From Rhodocollybia butyracea (Eukaryota; Basidiomycota; Agaricomycetes; Agaricales; Omphalotaceae): a stretch of DNA of 64,000 nt. Location: the NCBI GenBank assembly GCA_015501585.1, contig JADNRY010000021.1:186001-250000 (forward strand). The letters run 5' to 3'. The position numbers and the translations under genes are program-made. The notes beneath the pieces are model-generated. The model was not told where the DNA came from. It was given only the letters and a program-made list of their open reading frames with translations, and ran no database searches. Positions 46,925-58,877 of this stretch are shown here, one piece after another. Each line of letters begins with the position of its first letter. Positions within the stretch are counted from its first letter, which is position 1.

Positions 46925-47214
46925 GAGAGGGAGGGAGAGTTGGAAGATTAGTTGATATCATTGTACCTTAGCTTTCGATAGAATGAGACTGCGTAACCCT
47001 CAAGAGCATCGTACAACATACCGTTATAGACTCTTTGAGCAGCTATCCACACTCTCATCCTTACATAATGCATTCAAAAATATAACAGGCATCCAAAAAA
47101 GCCACAATAAACTTCTCTGATACTCTACAGAGGAACTCGCTCTGCGAAGGTCTGTTCGCATCATGCCGGAATTGGGTTTGCCAGGATGTGGGGTGGATAG
47201 TAAATCATGTGTAG
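46925..47214. other. Intergenic region
   Basis: No gene was recognised between the ABC fragment and the small membrane gene. Confidence 0.4.
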
Positions 47215-47667
47215 GCAGCAAGTGTGCCAGCACTGATCAGTACAAACGTTGCGGTGAGAAAAGCTTGAAGGTTCGGACGCAGGAAGTTAACCGAATCTGC
47301 ACCGAGCAGACCTGCGAAAGATTTGCAGAGTTAGTGCACTCATAACTTGATGAACCCACTATGGACGCTGCTACGATGGCATACGTCTGGTAAGCTGTGT
47401 AAATACCTACATTTAATGCTCCACAAGAAACGGAAGTAAATATTGGTACCTGTTGTCGACGTTAGTTGTTGTCGACGTTAGTTGTTGTCGACGTTAGTTG
47501 TTGTCGACGCTAGGCATTGTCGACGCTACCTGTCGTATGTGGAATGTTACCGATATCTTGCGAAGGCATGCACGAAGGAAGACATACTTAGTAGTGGCTG
47601 CGATGTAAGCGCCTGCATCCCTAAATCGGTTAATCAAAGCTCCACAATCAACGGGAGTAATTACCAT
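47215..47667 (-). CDS. Candidate small membrane protein with an internal repeat, unassigned
   Basis: Exon 1 from ATG 47667 reads MVITPVDCGALINRFRDAGA, then YIAATTK with a GTATGT donor near 47585. Exon 2 reads IFTSVSCGALNVGIYTAYQT, then YAIVAASIVG, and joins through a second intron to LLGADSVNFLRPNLQAFLTA with a hydrophobic end (TFVLISAGTLAAYT, stop 47215-47217). The CGAL segment occurs in both exons, as if an internal duplication had occurred. The product would have two or three hydrophobic segments. The first intron holds the 16-bp tandem repeat. The splice phases between exons 1 and 2 are not secure and no family is recognised. Confidence 0.4.
47451..47531. repeat. Tandem 16-bp repeat, about 5 copies
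   Basis: The unit TTGTTGTCGACGTTAG is repeated with three near-perfect copies and two diverged ones. Each copy carries GTCGAC. It lies within the putative first intron of the small membrane gene. Confidence 0.85.
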
Positions 47668-47863
47668 AAAAGCATTAAGGTACACATTCTTGGGAACAGA
47701 AACTCGGCAATAAATTGCCCTCGTAAATTAAAAAAATTACTACTCGTAAACAAGTATCAAAGCTGTAAATATCACCCGAAAATGGATATGATAGTACTAT
47801 GCAATTACGTACAGTTCAAGTTTTAATGACTGAACTTAGATAAAAATAGATAATACTAATGGA

Positions 47864-50533
47864 TCACAGATAACATGAGAACTGAGGCGCAGAGGGTTCC
47901 CAGCCCACTAGGTACAAAAGATTCGTCAGTCAAGCGTCGTTCCCCAGTCCAAAGATGGGCTTACCACAATGCCAGCAGTCTAGAAGGTGTAACGGATCGC
48001 TAAAACGGAAAATCTTTTAGGAAACCGCAAAAGGTAATTAGCTTAAGCACCCACTATTTATACTTGATTTCCAGAAGTCGTTCGTAGTTGGATCCCCAAA
48101 ATGAAACTGTAGCCATGATAAGATGATTATCGACGGGTGACGGAAGGATACGTACTTTCGTGGTTTGGCTCATAAACATCGGCTTCGTTCTGAGAATAGG
48201 CACCAGGTTTATCTAGGCCTTCGACAAGCTAAATGATATTACTTACCTGATACGCAGCATCTGGTGTAATCCGCCTTAAATTATCTATAGACGCACTGGC
48301 CTTGGCATAAGAATTTTTCTTCTCTTCTTTGGTGGCGTCCCAGTTCCAAGAGGATACAGCGGTGATGTGATAGATACTAGACCTCCATGCCTCAGTTACG
48401 CTAGTACTATTATCACCTGGGAAGGACGAGGGTGCGCTTATAAGGATGATAAGTCGTGGTGTTGCGAGACTGGTATCGAGAAGCCCTTGTACCAATTCAG
48501 CTTGAGATTCTGCCGTTGCAAAGTTGGCTTTTGGAATTAGGCGAGAGACAAGGGCAAGACTGATGCCAGTAATCTAAGAATGTAACGATAAAGTTAATAG
48601 ACCGTAACTTTACGCAAAGCGCATCAGGGAAGGATATTGGGAGGGAGGGGATCGAATCATGTAAAACCTGGTAAAACTCACTGCAACATTATCGGCGGCG
48701 AACCACTCGTAGAATTTTCCCCAGCTTCCGAAGGTTTTCGTGATGATTTGTGCCCCTTCAACTTGGCTGGATTGTAGCTTCTTCCCAAGTTCGACTAAGG
48801 GTTTCATGGACTGGGAAGCTTCAGTTGCATCCAGTTTTGGGTTGATATATATAGCGATATTCGAAGTAGCGATACCACCCCAGCCATCTTCTGCCCACTG
48901 CAGAGCGTTGGCTGCCATCGTATCCCATAGCTCGCGTGTCCAAGCAGAGTCGGTGGAGTTGAAGGAGACTACGACCAATTGCAGAGTTACTTGAGGAGAC
49001 GCGAGAACCGTGCTCTCCATAACGACACCAAAGGTACCGCCTCCACCTATGAAATCAACCCCATCATTGGAAGTCACTAGATGATTCACCACAAAATTAT
49101 ACCTCCTCGTAAAGCAAAAAAGAGATCCTGATTTCTGCAAGCATTGGCAACCCTGTACTGGCCGTCGGGAGTAACAACTTTGAATTGTAACTATATGCAA
49201 AAGTTCAAAGTAAGTTGAATTATCTTGAAATTTGGCTCACAGCTCGGTCCACGCCTGCAGTGTCAGTGTCAGTTGTTCAGTGCACGTTGTCCAGGGGAAA
49301 GATTCCACAGCACTTACCTAACCCCATTGTATTTGACAGCATGCTATGTCCTCCGCCCTATCAATCATACACAAATGATAAGTCTGTCTGTTTTTATGTC
49401 TATGAACGAGATTCTGACCTGAAGCCAGCCACCAGCAGCACCAACTGTGCTATCACTCCCTGGTATCAAAGTTCAAGTTCATTTTGCCTGAAAAGTTGAA
49501 GCCTACATACCTCCACCAAAGTGATATTGTGGTTTTCAGCAAAAGCATAAGCATCTTTCCACTGGACTCCCGCCTACGTATGATGGAAGTTGAAATGAAA
49601 GAAGCCAAGCAAAAGATCGCGATACTGACCCCGAGAGTTACTGCAGGACTAGGTGTCGAGCATCCTTCAGGAACAAATTCCGAATCGTATGAGATCTAAA
49701 GCCCCATCAAGATGGCGCAAGGCGTGATAGTGAGGACTTACATCTTTCAAGTTATGCGTCTGTAGTTGAGTCTATTGAGATCGGTCCCATGCCCCAAAGT
49801 GGTGTAAACTTACCCAGAGTGCAAGAGCGTTGGGGGCACTACTTCGGCCTTTGTAATCGTGCTGGAAACCGGCTTTAGGTCGTGCAACACCAAGGTTCCA
49901 AAAGCTACTCACCCCTGTATTTTTAATCACCAGTGGCATCTTGAGGTGTTCAGAGAATTTGAACGCAGCCTGAACGTCCTTCTCTGACTGTACATCGATC
50001 TACAACGAGAATCAGCTATGACGTCGAAATTTACGCAAACGACGTACAAAGTAGGGCGGGATACTACCCAATAGACACTCCCTCGGTGGAGCAATCGGCG
50101 AAAGATTGCTTGTATTGGTGTAATCAAGAAGGCATTGTGCTCCAGTAGTTTGGCAAGTTTCCCATTGAGCTACGGATGATTAGATGGAGTATATCATTGA
50201 AAATACCTCATGCGCACAATTTATATAGGCACCAGGAATATCGGAGCGGAAAGCTACGATAGTGTTGTTCAGCGAAATGAAACAGCCTCAAGTTAGAAGC
50301 CTTGTACCTTCGTCGAGGTAACCCTGCTGGATCTGGACACATTCTTCTGAACGGGTTCCGCTTGCTATGGCACACGGAAGAGCCAACGGCGTGCCCTTTG
50401 AGAGTCGACCTTCAACTGAAGAATTCAAACGGGCATATTCATCTGTAATATCTGGAATCGACAGTGTAGCTTGAATAGATGCGTATGTGAACGGTATCAA
50501 AAGGAAGAAAGCAAAATTGTGGCGACGGGTCAT
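47864..50533 (-). CDS. Secreted FAD-dependent oxidase, berberine-bridge-enzyme-like (FAD_binding_4/BBE)
   Basis: The start MTRRHNFAFFLLIPFTYASI is a signal peptide. A PCMH-type FAD domain follows (FKFSEHLKMPLVIKNTGHDY, whose His is the usual 8-alpha covalent FAD site), then GAGVQWKDAYAFAENHN, SDSTVGAAGGWLQGGGHSM, LGVDRALQFKVVTPDGQ and GGTFGVVMESTVLASPQVTL, and the C-terminal BBE motif, an exon reading YDPLHLLDCWHC, with the end VGWEPSAPQFSCYL (stop 47864-47866). The second covalent-FAD Cys of BBE appears replaced (GGSDSTVG), so the flavin is likely held by one bond. Typical substrates are sugars or phenolics; this one is unknown. About 14 exons join in frame. Confidence 0.88.
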
Positions 50534-51550
50534 AGCGGAGGAATGAATGAAGAGTTGTACCTTGGCTACCTCAGCTTAGGTTTAAATAAGTCCTTGGGCC
50601 AGGACATTGCCCCTGCCGAGATCGCAAGTACATATTTGATTCGGGTCACACATGGGAATGGGACGCAGTGTCTTTGCCGCTGGGTACGGAAAAAAAAAAG
50701 TCGAAATAAGCTTTCTTCCCCACGGATTCGCAGCAGCATCGTGCATCAAACTAGGCAAGAACTCATGAATAGAGCTTACTTTTAGAGTAGCTATAGACTC
50801 GGAGAACCGGCCTGCAAAGGAAAGAACCCTTGTTAAAGACTGCTGAGATCCCTTCAATCAGTTCGGGAACGAATATGGACTGCGTCCGCCTGCGATGTTG
50901 ACGGTATGTCAGATTCTCCATAAGTGGTTTTGCGCAGCTTCATCGACCCGCTGGTGGTGCGCGATACAGAAAGCGTAATGATGAAACCTGGATGAAACTG
51001 TTACTATGACTGGAGGAAGAATGCACTGTCGGAACGGAGCGCCCGTCGAAAGGATCATTCAACTTTCTGGAACCAGTTTACAACATAACATAAGTGGGCA
51101 CGTATGATACTCAGAGTCCTTACCGGGATGTATTTTTCCGGTGTTCTTCTCTACTCCCAGTCCATTTACCCGGGGGCGCTTTGAGCCTTGGTGCATTTCA
51201 TGTCCGGATACATTTTTGGTAGCGAAGACCCAATCAGTACAAGCAATCACTTGCGATCAAGTACTGAAGAGGAGGTGCAAGTCTTTGACCAACTCCAACT
51301 CCAACCCCGTTTCCTCCGCGATCCATCTTTCGGACCCGGAACGTTGACGAAACGAGGTGGTGTCCATTTATTCACTAGAGCGATCGTCGCAGATCTTTTG
51401 CAGTACTTATACATATGCTATGAGGGTTTCGCTTTGCTCCAATAAAAAGACAATGGACATTTTCCCTCAGACGTTTTCCGCGGTAAGTACCTGGCAATTT
51501 AAACCTATAAAATATAATACTCTGGGTGCCGATAAAGTAAATATCTATAC
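50534..51550. other. Intergenic region
   Basis: Upstream region of the oxidase gene and downstream region of the acyl-CoA synthetase gene. Short open frames exist on both strands but none has motifs or splice support. A run of A (about 50692-50700) follows TACGG. Confidence 0.4.
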
Positions 51551-54335
51551 CTAAAGTTTGGAACTAGCACCAGGCTCGCCTAATGAAAAGAGTGCATCTA
51601 TTTCAGCCTTAAACTTGTTATACGCGTCTTTTCTCTTGATTTTGAATGTCGGAGTCAGCGTTCCATCTTCCACGGAGAACGGATCGAGTGTCAAATGAAT
51701 TCGCTTGAGAGTCTCAAATCTGAACAAACAAAATAAAAACCTGTCAGCGTATATAGTCGCATTAAACTCACCCTTTGAGCCCTCCTTTCTTTGCCTCTTT
51801 GTCGAGCAAACCTACAAATTCTTTGATAACACCCGGGTGTTTGCAGGCTTCACCCAGAGCCTTCACATTCTCTGGCGCTACCTTGTCACCAATGACTCGA
51901 GAAGCGATGGCAGCAAGCTGGACTGGGTCCGGGATAACAACACCCAACAAGTAAGGCTGTAATGAGTCTCCGTGTACATAGAGTTGAGCGACTGCCGCGG
52001 AAGAGCTGTACGTGTTTTCGATCTTCTCCAAAGCAACGTATTCTCCTTGAGGAAGCTTCATTATGTTCTGACTCACAACATCAACCAATAATTTCGCAGA
52101 AATCACATTCGGTGATATCCACGTACCTTGACTCGATCGATGATTCTTATACGACCAAATTCATCAATTTCTGCAACATCCCCACTATGCAGCCAGCCTT
52201 CGTCGTCGATGGCCTCGCGCGTGTTCTTCTCATCTGAATGGCCCCAAAGCTCAAAGACATTGCAATACAAACAAGGTATTGCTCCTACCTTTGTAGTACG
52301 AGACCATTATGTTTTCACCCCGACAACAAAGCTCTCCACGAGGGCGAGGCTTGTCCTCTGATGTATAGTTCATAGCTGGCACGTCCACAAGCTTGATTTC
52401 ATTGGTTGCTTGGGGACCACCGACCGTACCACTAGCACTGGGATCGAGAGGCCAAGCTTTCGTACAACAACCACAGTTCTCTGTCATGCCATATCTGCTC
52501 AAGATCATTTTTAGCTGGAGGTCAGTGTAAGATAGTAAAGATTCCTACCCTGTTACAACATGCGTCAGCCTTTACGCGGAAAACAAACTCAAAGAAGCCA
52601 TACCTTCTAAAACGTCACATGACAGGGCGATCTTGAAGAAATCGAGAACGTCGTCATGAATGGGCGCGGATCCCGAAGTCAATAGTTTGAGATTACCACC
52701 CAACACAGCCCTGATCTTACGGAACACAAGCTTGTCCCAGAATAAGTGTGTATTCTCTCCAGTCGAACGCAGATTTGCCAACTTGACTTGAATCGCTTTT
52801 CGGAATAGGTTGCCCTTAAACCCTGGAACATCTCCGGCAAGCATTGCTGCTTGATAAACACGATTAAGTACTCGAGGGACGGATGGGAACAAGCTGGGTT
52901 TGAGGATTTGACAGTCTTCGATCAGTCGCAGAGGATCCCCAGAAAAGTATCCAATTCTTGCACCAGTAGCGATCGTACAGAGTTCAGTGACTCGCTGCGG
53001 TGATTGTTGGATTTAAACACGGACCATTGGATGGAAAGACTCACCTCGTAGATGTGAGCTAGAGGAAGATAGGAGAATGTAGAACCATCGTCTGGGAGAT
53101 CGAGTCCATAGAGATTTGATTGAACAGCCATCGCTAGCATGCCATGCGTCAACATGACCCCTGATAGTGAATTAGATCAAGGCCGAAGGAGAATCTATAA
53201 AACGCACCTTTTGGGTTGCTAGTGGTCCCCTAGAACAGATATTAAAGTTTTGAAAGAAATTTCTGGACAACCTGAGCTTACGGAAGTATAGCAGATCGAC
53301 ACCAGTTGGTCCGGAGTAGCCGGTTTAGGTTCTTTTAACGCCTTTGCGCCGATGGCTTCAACTACGTGGGGTTTAGCGCACAAAGGGTCGGACCAGACTT
53401 GTTCACTTACATTCCTTGAGGTCCATCACATGAACATCAACAGACCAGCCCCATTCTGTGAGGATCCTTCTAGTCTCTGGTGTAAAATCGTCCAGACATA
53501 TGATGGCTTTGAGCATGGATACTTTTGATTTAAGTTTGAGGAGAGTAGGAATGTGATCTATGCTAGTAAACACGGAGGTGACATGGGAGTGGTTGATTCT
53601 ACACATCGCAATGAGTCGAGCACTTTCACTCCCGAAAAGTAGTGAACTTTACATGTATTCTGTTTGAAAATGCTTAGAGTGTATCGCAGAGGGGCAAAAT
53701 ATACAGACTCGCCTACAACATCCTTCCCAAGTGTGTCATAGATACTGACGTCGACTTTGCCATAGGTTGCAATAGCAAGGTCAACGATTTGCCATTCTAT
53801 GAAACTCATCAGCAGAAACAATATATCAAATGACAGCTACGTACCAGGTCTGTTCATAGCCCAAATTCCAACAGTTTCGTGTTCCCCACCACTAAGTTTA
53901 CCGATCTTGAACAGGAGAGAGAGTGCGCTTCCAATACACCGGCGACGATAGTCCACTTCTCCCCAAGTCTGCCAAACATAATATGGAGCATACTTGACAG
54001 GATTTGAAGAAATAAGCGGCCTGTGACCGAGAAAAGGCTCGTCCTTTCCAACGCGCATACCAGAATCGAAAATTTCTGTAATTGTGGTCAATACGTTGGG
54101 CGTGTTCCTGGTCACTAATCCCCAGGCTCCTGTTGTGAACGTTATAGATATCCTTAGGCCGGTCAAAGCAACGTACCATTGCGGTAATGACCTGTAGATA
54201 ATGTTGGTGTCAATAATTAAGATATTATACGAGCGTACCTGTTTGGCCTGGTTTCTTCGTTCCAGGGACCTCTACACCCTGCTTGGTGAATGGAATTGGT
54301 TCCGGAAAAGGTTCTATGTGGTCTCTGACAAGCAT
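51551..54335 (-). CDS. Long-chain acyl-CoA synthetase with peroxisomal targeting signal
   Basis: Activates fatty acids to acyl-CoA for beta-oxidation. The start [20 protein letters not shown] joins to [67 protein letters not shown], the AMP-binding loop [94 protein letters not shown] and [20 protein letters not shown]. The C-terminus ends GEPGASSKL, a canonical PTS1 signal (stop 51551-51553). It resembles fungal Faa2/LACS enzymes. About 12 exons, all in frame. Confidence 0.92.
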
Positions 54336-54938
54336 GGTGGTAGATGGAAAGTGACTAGTAAGTCCCGGGTAAATTCAAAAGGTAAATAGGTATTACCACA
54401 TGCATGTGATTCAAACATAACCGACTCCGAGCGGACTAGTAGACGGTAGAAAATCATGCAGCGTATCCAGGAACACTTCAGACAACGAGAACGATAACTT
54501 AACAAGACTAATTTGATTCATTATTGTTTGAAACAAGATACACGAGGTGTTGGTCCATAGCCGACTCTGCGGCCATCACCCGCCGGACTACGGCACAGAT
54601 GAATCCCTCTAACGGCCGTTCTTTCGAGTGCGGTTCCGTGATGGCCTGCAACTGGCCCGAGGAGTTGCCGAAAGTTTCTTTCCTCATTATATGCAGGGTG
54701 TCATGGATTTTGGGCAGAGATATTACTACTGGAGAACAACCGGGTTTTCTCGTACTTACTCTAATCATCACGTTAACCTGACCTGCAGTCGAGCTCACTC
54801 CATAAGGACCAGCTTCCTGAAGCTTCGACGATGCTAAACATATTCATTTTGATAATATTATGCGGTCGTAAAATACAATGATCCAAATAATACAAATACA
54901 AGAGATAATCGATAAAGAATCACAGCTACCGCTGCATC
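54336..54938. other. Intergenic region with an unassigned open frame
   Basis: A minus-strand open frame at 54508-54798 (MIRVSTRKPGCSPVVISLP..) has no ATG at its outer end, no motifs and no splice support, so it is not annotated as a gene. Confidence 0.35.
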
Positions 54939-55527
54939 TCACTTTCGATTCGGAGAAAAACCGGGAGGTTGGTCGTACGACGGTTGATAACCTGCCTGAA
55001 AACCCCCACTGGGAGGAGAATAGTCTTCGAGTTGATGGCCAAAACTGCCTTGAGGGTTCTGGTATGCGATAGGTGGCTCCCAGTTACTACCAGAATGAAA
55101 GTAGGGATGTCAAAATTGATAAAATTCCAGGTATAGAAGGATATGAAGCGCACCCAGGAGCCAAAGGTGCAGCCCATTGGCAGATGCCACACATCCAGAT
55201 ATGTTTCGTTTTCACGGGAACAAGGGGAATAAAAAAGAACTCGAGCCATGTTCGGCTCTTCGCAGAGTAAACGGAAGCTGTGGATAGTATTATAAGTTGT
55301 TCAGCTTGTCATATTGTGAGTTATTATACCATTGTTACAACGAGGACAGAAGTGTGCGGTTTGCTCCTTTCCAGCTCCACTAGGCTTTATAGATGTCGAG
55401 CAACCGACTGGAGAGGGAGGTTGGAATCATAGTAACTATTATCTCGATACTTACAGAGCAGTGGGATACAAACTAGATTAGACGATCAGGCTGATTCATA
55501 ATATAGAAGAAAGGACTTACAAAACAT
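54939..55527 (-). CDS. Small zinc-ribbon family protein
   Basis: Exons too short for a simple frame search join well on the minus strand. MFFCIPLLFGCSTSIKPSG (exons 1-3, donors GTAAGTC and GTAAGTA) is followed by KEQTAHFCPRCNNASVYSAK, TWLEFFFIPLVPVKTKHIWM and CGICQWAAPLAPGSNWE, then a Gln/Pro/Tyr-rich tail (DYSPPSGGFQAGYQPSYDQP) ending PGFSPNRK (stop 54939-54941). CPRC and CGIC form a zinc ribbon, with the conserved FF-x-P-L-x-P between the Cys pairs. This matches a small fungal zinc-ribbon family with start MFF(F/C). Function is unknown; about 125 residues. Confidence 0.8.
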
Positions 55528-55845
55528 GGTCGAATTATGAAAGTTGAGATGGAAAGAAGATCAAAGAGAGTGTAAATTAGTAGGTGGGAATGAAAGCTGC
55601 GGATTCCGGAAGCGGATACCTGTCAGTGTTATCTAATCTCTGCATAGCGAACAGATCTCTGCGCACTGGCTCTACACTTTCTTTAGACTCCGCACTTTTT
55701 TCAGGCTCGATTTATCATATCAAACGACCAAATCGCAACACAGACACAAAAAAAGCTGTCGAAAATATCCATTGTTAAAGTTACACTGCCACCCAGGTAA
55801 CCTGACATAGGCACCAATCGCTCTTGATTTGCTTCCACCACCATC

Positions 55846-56755
55846 ATGTACCAGCCACCTACCTATGGCGGCTCTCACCAACATCATGGATCTATCCATA
55901 GCACGCACAGTATGAGGTCTAATCGCCCTTCAGGATACGGTTATCAGCCTGCTCCTCCGCCTGGTGTTGACCCCACTCTTTGGGCGTATTTCTCAGGAGT
56001 CGACACAGATCATTCTGGGTCCATAAATGCCACCGAACTACAGAATGCCCTTGTAAATGGTGCGTATCCCAACTAAAAACCTTTCATTGCTCATATAACT
56101 TTGTAGGTAATTGGACAAGTATGTTCCTTCCTAGGATATGAGATGCTCTCACTTACTAAACTATCTCGATCTTATCAGAGTTCGATCTTGATACGGTCAA
56201 GATGCTCATGTCCATATTCGATGTTGACCGAAGCGGCACCATAAACTACAATGAATTTGCGGGCCTCTGGAAATACATTCAAGACTGGCAGGGGGTTTTC
56301 CGACATTTTGACCGGGACCAGTCCGGGACTATCGAAGGACATGAGTTGTCGGAGGCTTTAAGAAGCTTTGGTTATAACTTATCCCCACATCTCCTCCGTC
56401 TGGTTGAACAAAAGTATGGTACGTAGGGCTTGCTCCGTTTTGCTCTTGCATGATTCTGATCGTATCACCCAGCTTCGGCGCCTGTTTCTGGGTATGGTCC
56501 TCCTCCGGGTATCACGTTTGACCGATTCGTACGAGCTTGTGTAGTCGTTAAGAACTTGACAGAAGCCTTCCAGAGGTATAATTGTTGACTTTGTTTCTGT
56601 CAAGTATCTGCTCATGTTCACCTGTAGGGCCGATGTAAACCGCTCTGGATACGTCCAGTTCAGTTACGAACAGTTCATGTCTGTGCGTTGGTTATCTACA
56701 CCTTTTTGGTCTCCTTCTAATTCACTTTTGCCAGATTGTTTTGAGTGCCCCTTGA
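55846..56755 (+). CDS. Penta-EF-hand calcium-binding protein (ALG-2/peflin/sorcin type)
   Basis: A Pro/Gly/Tyr-rich N-terminus (MYQPPTYGGSHQHHGSIHST, GYGYQPAPPPGVD) is followed by EF-hands: DTDHSGSINATE (EF1), DVDRSGTINYNE (EF2 or EF3), DRDQSGTIEGHE, a weak hand in PPPGITFDRFVRACVV and ADVNRSGYVQFSYEQFMS. A last short exon reads IVLSAP (stop 56753-56755), the usual PEF C-terminus for dimerisation. Calcium-dependent binding to membrane-trafficking or repair partners is the family role. Introns near 56060-56105, 56114-56180, 56419-56471, 56578-56630 and 56681-56734. The start at 55846 has a clean context. Confidence 0.88.
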
Positions 56756-58877
56756 GAAATTCAATGAGTTGTATGACAATCAAATTTCGGAACTTGTAGC
56801 GATCCCTGAAATACGAACAAGTATCGTTAATTTATGAAATACCCATAATTTGTGTATTTAGCTTCCAAACAATCATGCCCAAGTACCCTTTGATTTTATA
56901 GCCCATTTTGTGACTGTTACTCACGGATCCCGAGACGCGTCTTCATACATCAAAAAAAACATTGTCCATCGTAACGAGTCAAACTGCTTCGAGAGCTCAA
57001 CCTACCATCTCTGTTTGACACCTCCATCCTAGCTCCCAGATGAACATCGTTCGCCCTTGAGAAACGACGTGCGTACTGAGATAGACTCGTGGTACTATCC
57101 GGACATTTTGATTAATAAGTCTTTTTCCGCTTCGCGTTGGGATGACACTGTGGGACCAGGGCTTCTCCGCCAATCCGTCACCACATTACAAGATTCCAAG
57201 CAAATGGACAAGCCATTGCCACGGAAATAACCTTTTTCAGGAACTGGCATCACGTTAATTAACGCAGACGCTTTGGAGGCTCTTCTGAGCGGCCTTCTTT
57301 CATTATCGGCTACTATGCCAATCGCGGAATCGGCACATCGTGTACGGCGTCCGTAGCATGGGCTTTCAGCACTTACCAAAACTCCGGCTGAGAGGACGCG
57401 ACTCTCAGCCGGACGCGATTTCATATCAGTGGAGCTGTCGGGGAGCTGTGCTCGTAAAATTGTACCTTTCTTCGTCGTTCGAAGTCCTCCGAGGATACAC
57501 TTCCCCATAGGCTATGCATACTACCAGCTTTCTGGGATCAAGGTTTTGACCAAGAAAAACACAGACAGAAGGTGAAGTGCTCCCGTCTTTTCCGTCAGAA
57601 GAACACCATGAGCGCCCGGGTCAAAATCCACGAAGACCTTGTCCATAGCTAGTAAGTACATTACTAGTCACTAGTAGTAGCATTCTACGACCCATCGTGG
57701 TGCTGCTATCTCCGATTGCGAATCGGTTGGTTAAGTTGAGGAGATGAGCTCGATTGTGACTGCTCTGGTGCATATGAACCTCAGTTGCCCCTATGTTCAT
57801 AGACTGCAGAACTTTGTTTTCTCTTTGGCACATTTGAACCACCGCACAAACGCAGAGTTCTCACAGGCCAAAACACCTATGAGCTCAGGTACACTGTGAT
57901 CTTAAACTTGGGAGATAAAAAAATAGCGACCATATCTACGTTCATGAATTGATACCCATTATAACCCATATCACAGTAAATCATCTTACTCCATTGAGGC
58001 ATAGTATTGATGAATCCACTTGTGTCGTTGAAACTTGAAAGTGACATGGCTTTTAGGGTCAATAACGCAAAGGATCGAACCCACTGAACGGCGCAATGAG
58101 CCTTCAGTACTTCAGTACTCAGTACCTCAGTGCTTCAAGTGCTACTTGTCACGCATTGATTTTCTATGTACGACGGAACCGGATGCCGAACTGAACCTCG
58201 GAAATAAAGAGACCTGACACAGAAATAGTAACAAAACGAAACGTGCTTGCATGAAGTTGGCCAGTAAACACACGGAAAAAACAACGCAATACTTTACCAT
58301 TACTGTGGATGATAGATGATCCATTGTGGATGCATATGCAGCAGTAGGCAGCAGTACGATAAATTCGGACATGCAGGCCCTGTGTTATTTATTTTTCTGT
58401 TGGGACAATGGAAAGAAACTACTTAATCTTGAAAGATGAAATGAGCATTGAATGAGTTCTGTTTCGGGATGAAAGTCAAGCGTCAGATAGTTAACAAGAT
58501 AATTATATAGACAAAATGATGAAATTTGACGTGCGGGATGATTTTCTTTTAGATGCAGAATGTATATGTTCAAGTGGCAATGATGTCAAGCATCTAGATA
58601 TCTACTGCTGGTGTACGCGCGTATAAAAATATTATTATTTGGCGATAAATGAGCAATTTGTCTACAAGAGGTATCAGTGGGCTTATATATGGCTGTTTCC
58701 AAAGCCCGAAACCTAACTATATCCTAGGTTACTGAGCAAGGTGTTTGAACGACGGAAGTAAAGCCTTTCCGGCGGCAGTTGAGAATCATCGGATTATGCC
58801 GTATCTAACTCGGTGTGACCGCGTCGGTTTCCTGTGGACCGTGTTGCCGAAAACGAGCGTCTAGTTAAGTATCGACC
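56756..58877. other. Gene-poor region, 2.1 kb
   Basis: One longish minus-strand frame at 57095-57508 (137 residues, start MGKCILGGLRTTKKG) has no recognisable motif and no splice support, so it may be chance. Repeated CAGTACTTCAG words near 58097-58140 form a short low-complexity run. The rest is AT-rich and empty. Confidence 0.35.

Noticed and set aside
54508..54798. Minus-strand open frame between acyl-CoA synthetase and zinc-ribbon genes
   Set aside because: No ATG at its start, no motif and no splice evidence.
57095..57508. 137-residue minus-strand frame
   Set aside because: No recognisable motif; kept only as a note in the gap entry.
58050..58100. Possible tRNA (GGATCGAACCC)
   Set aside because: The T-stem pairs poorly and no anticodon or acceptor stem can be folded.
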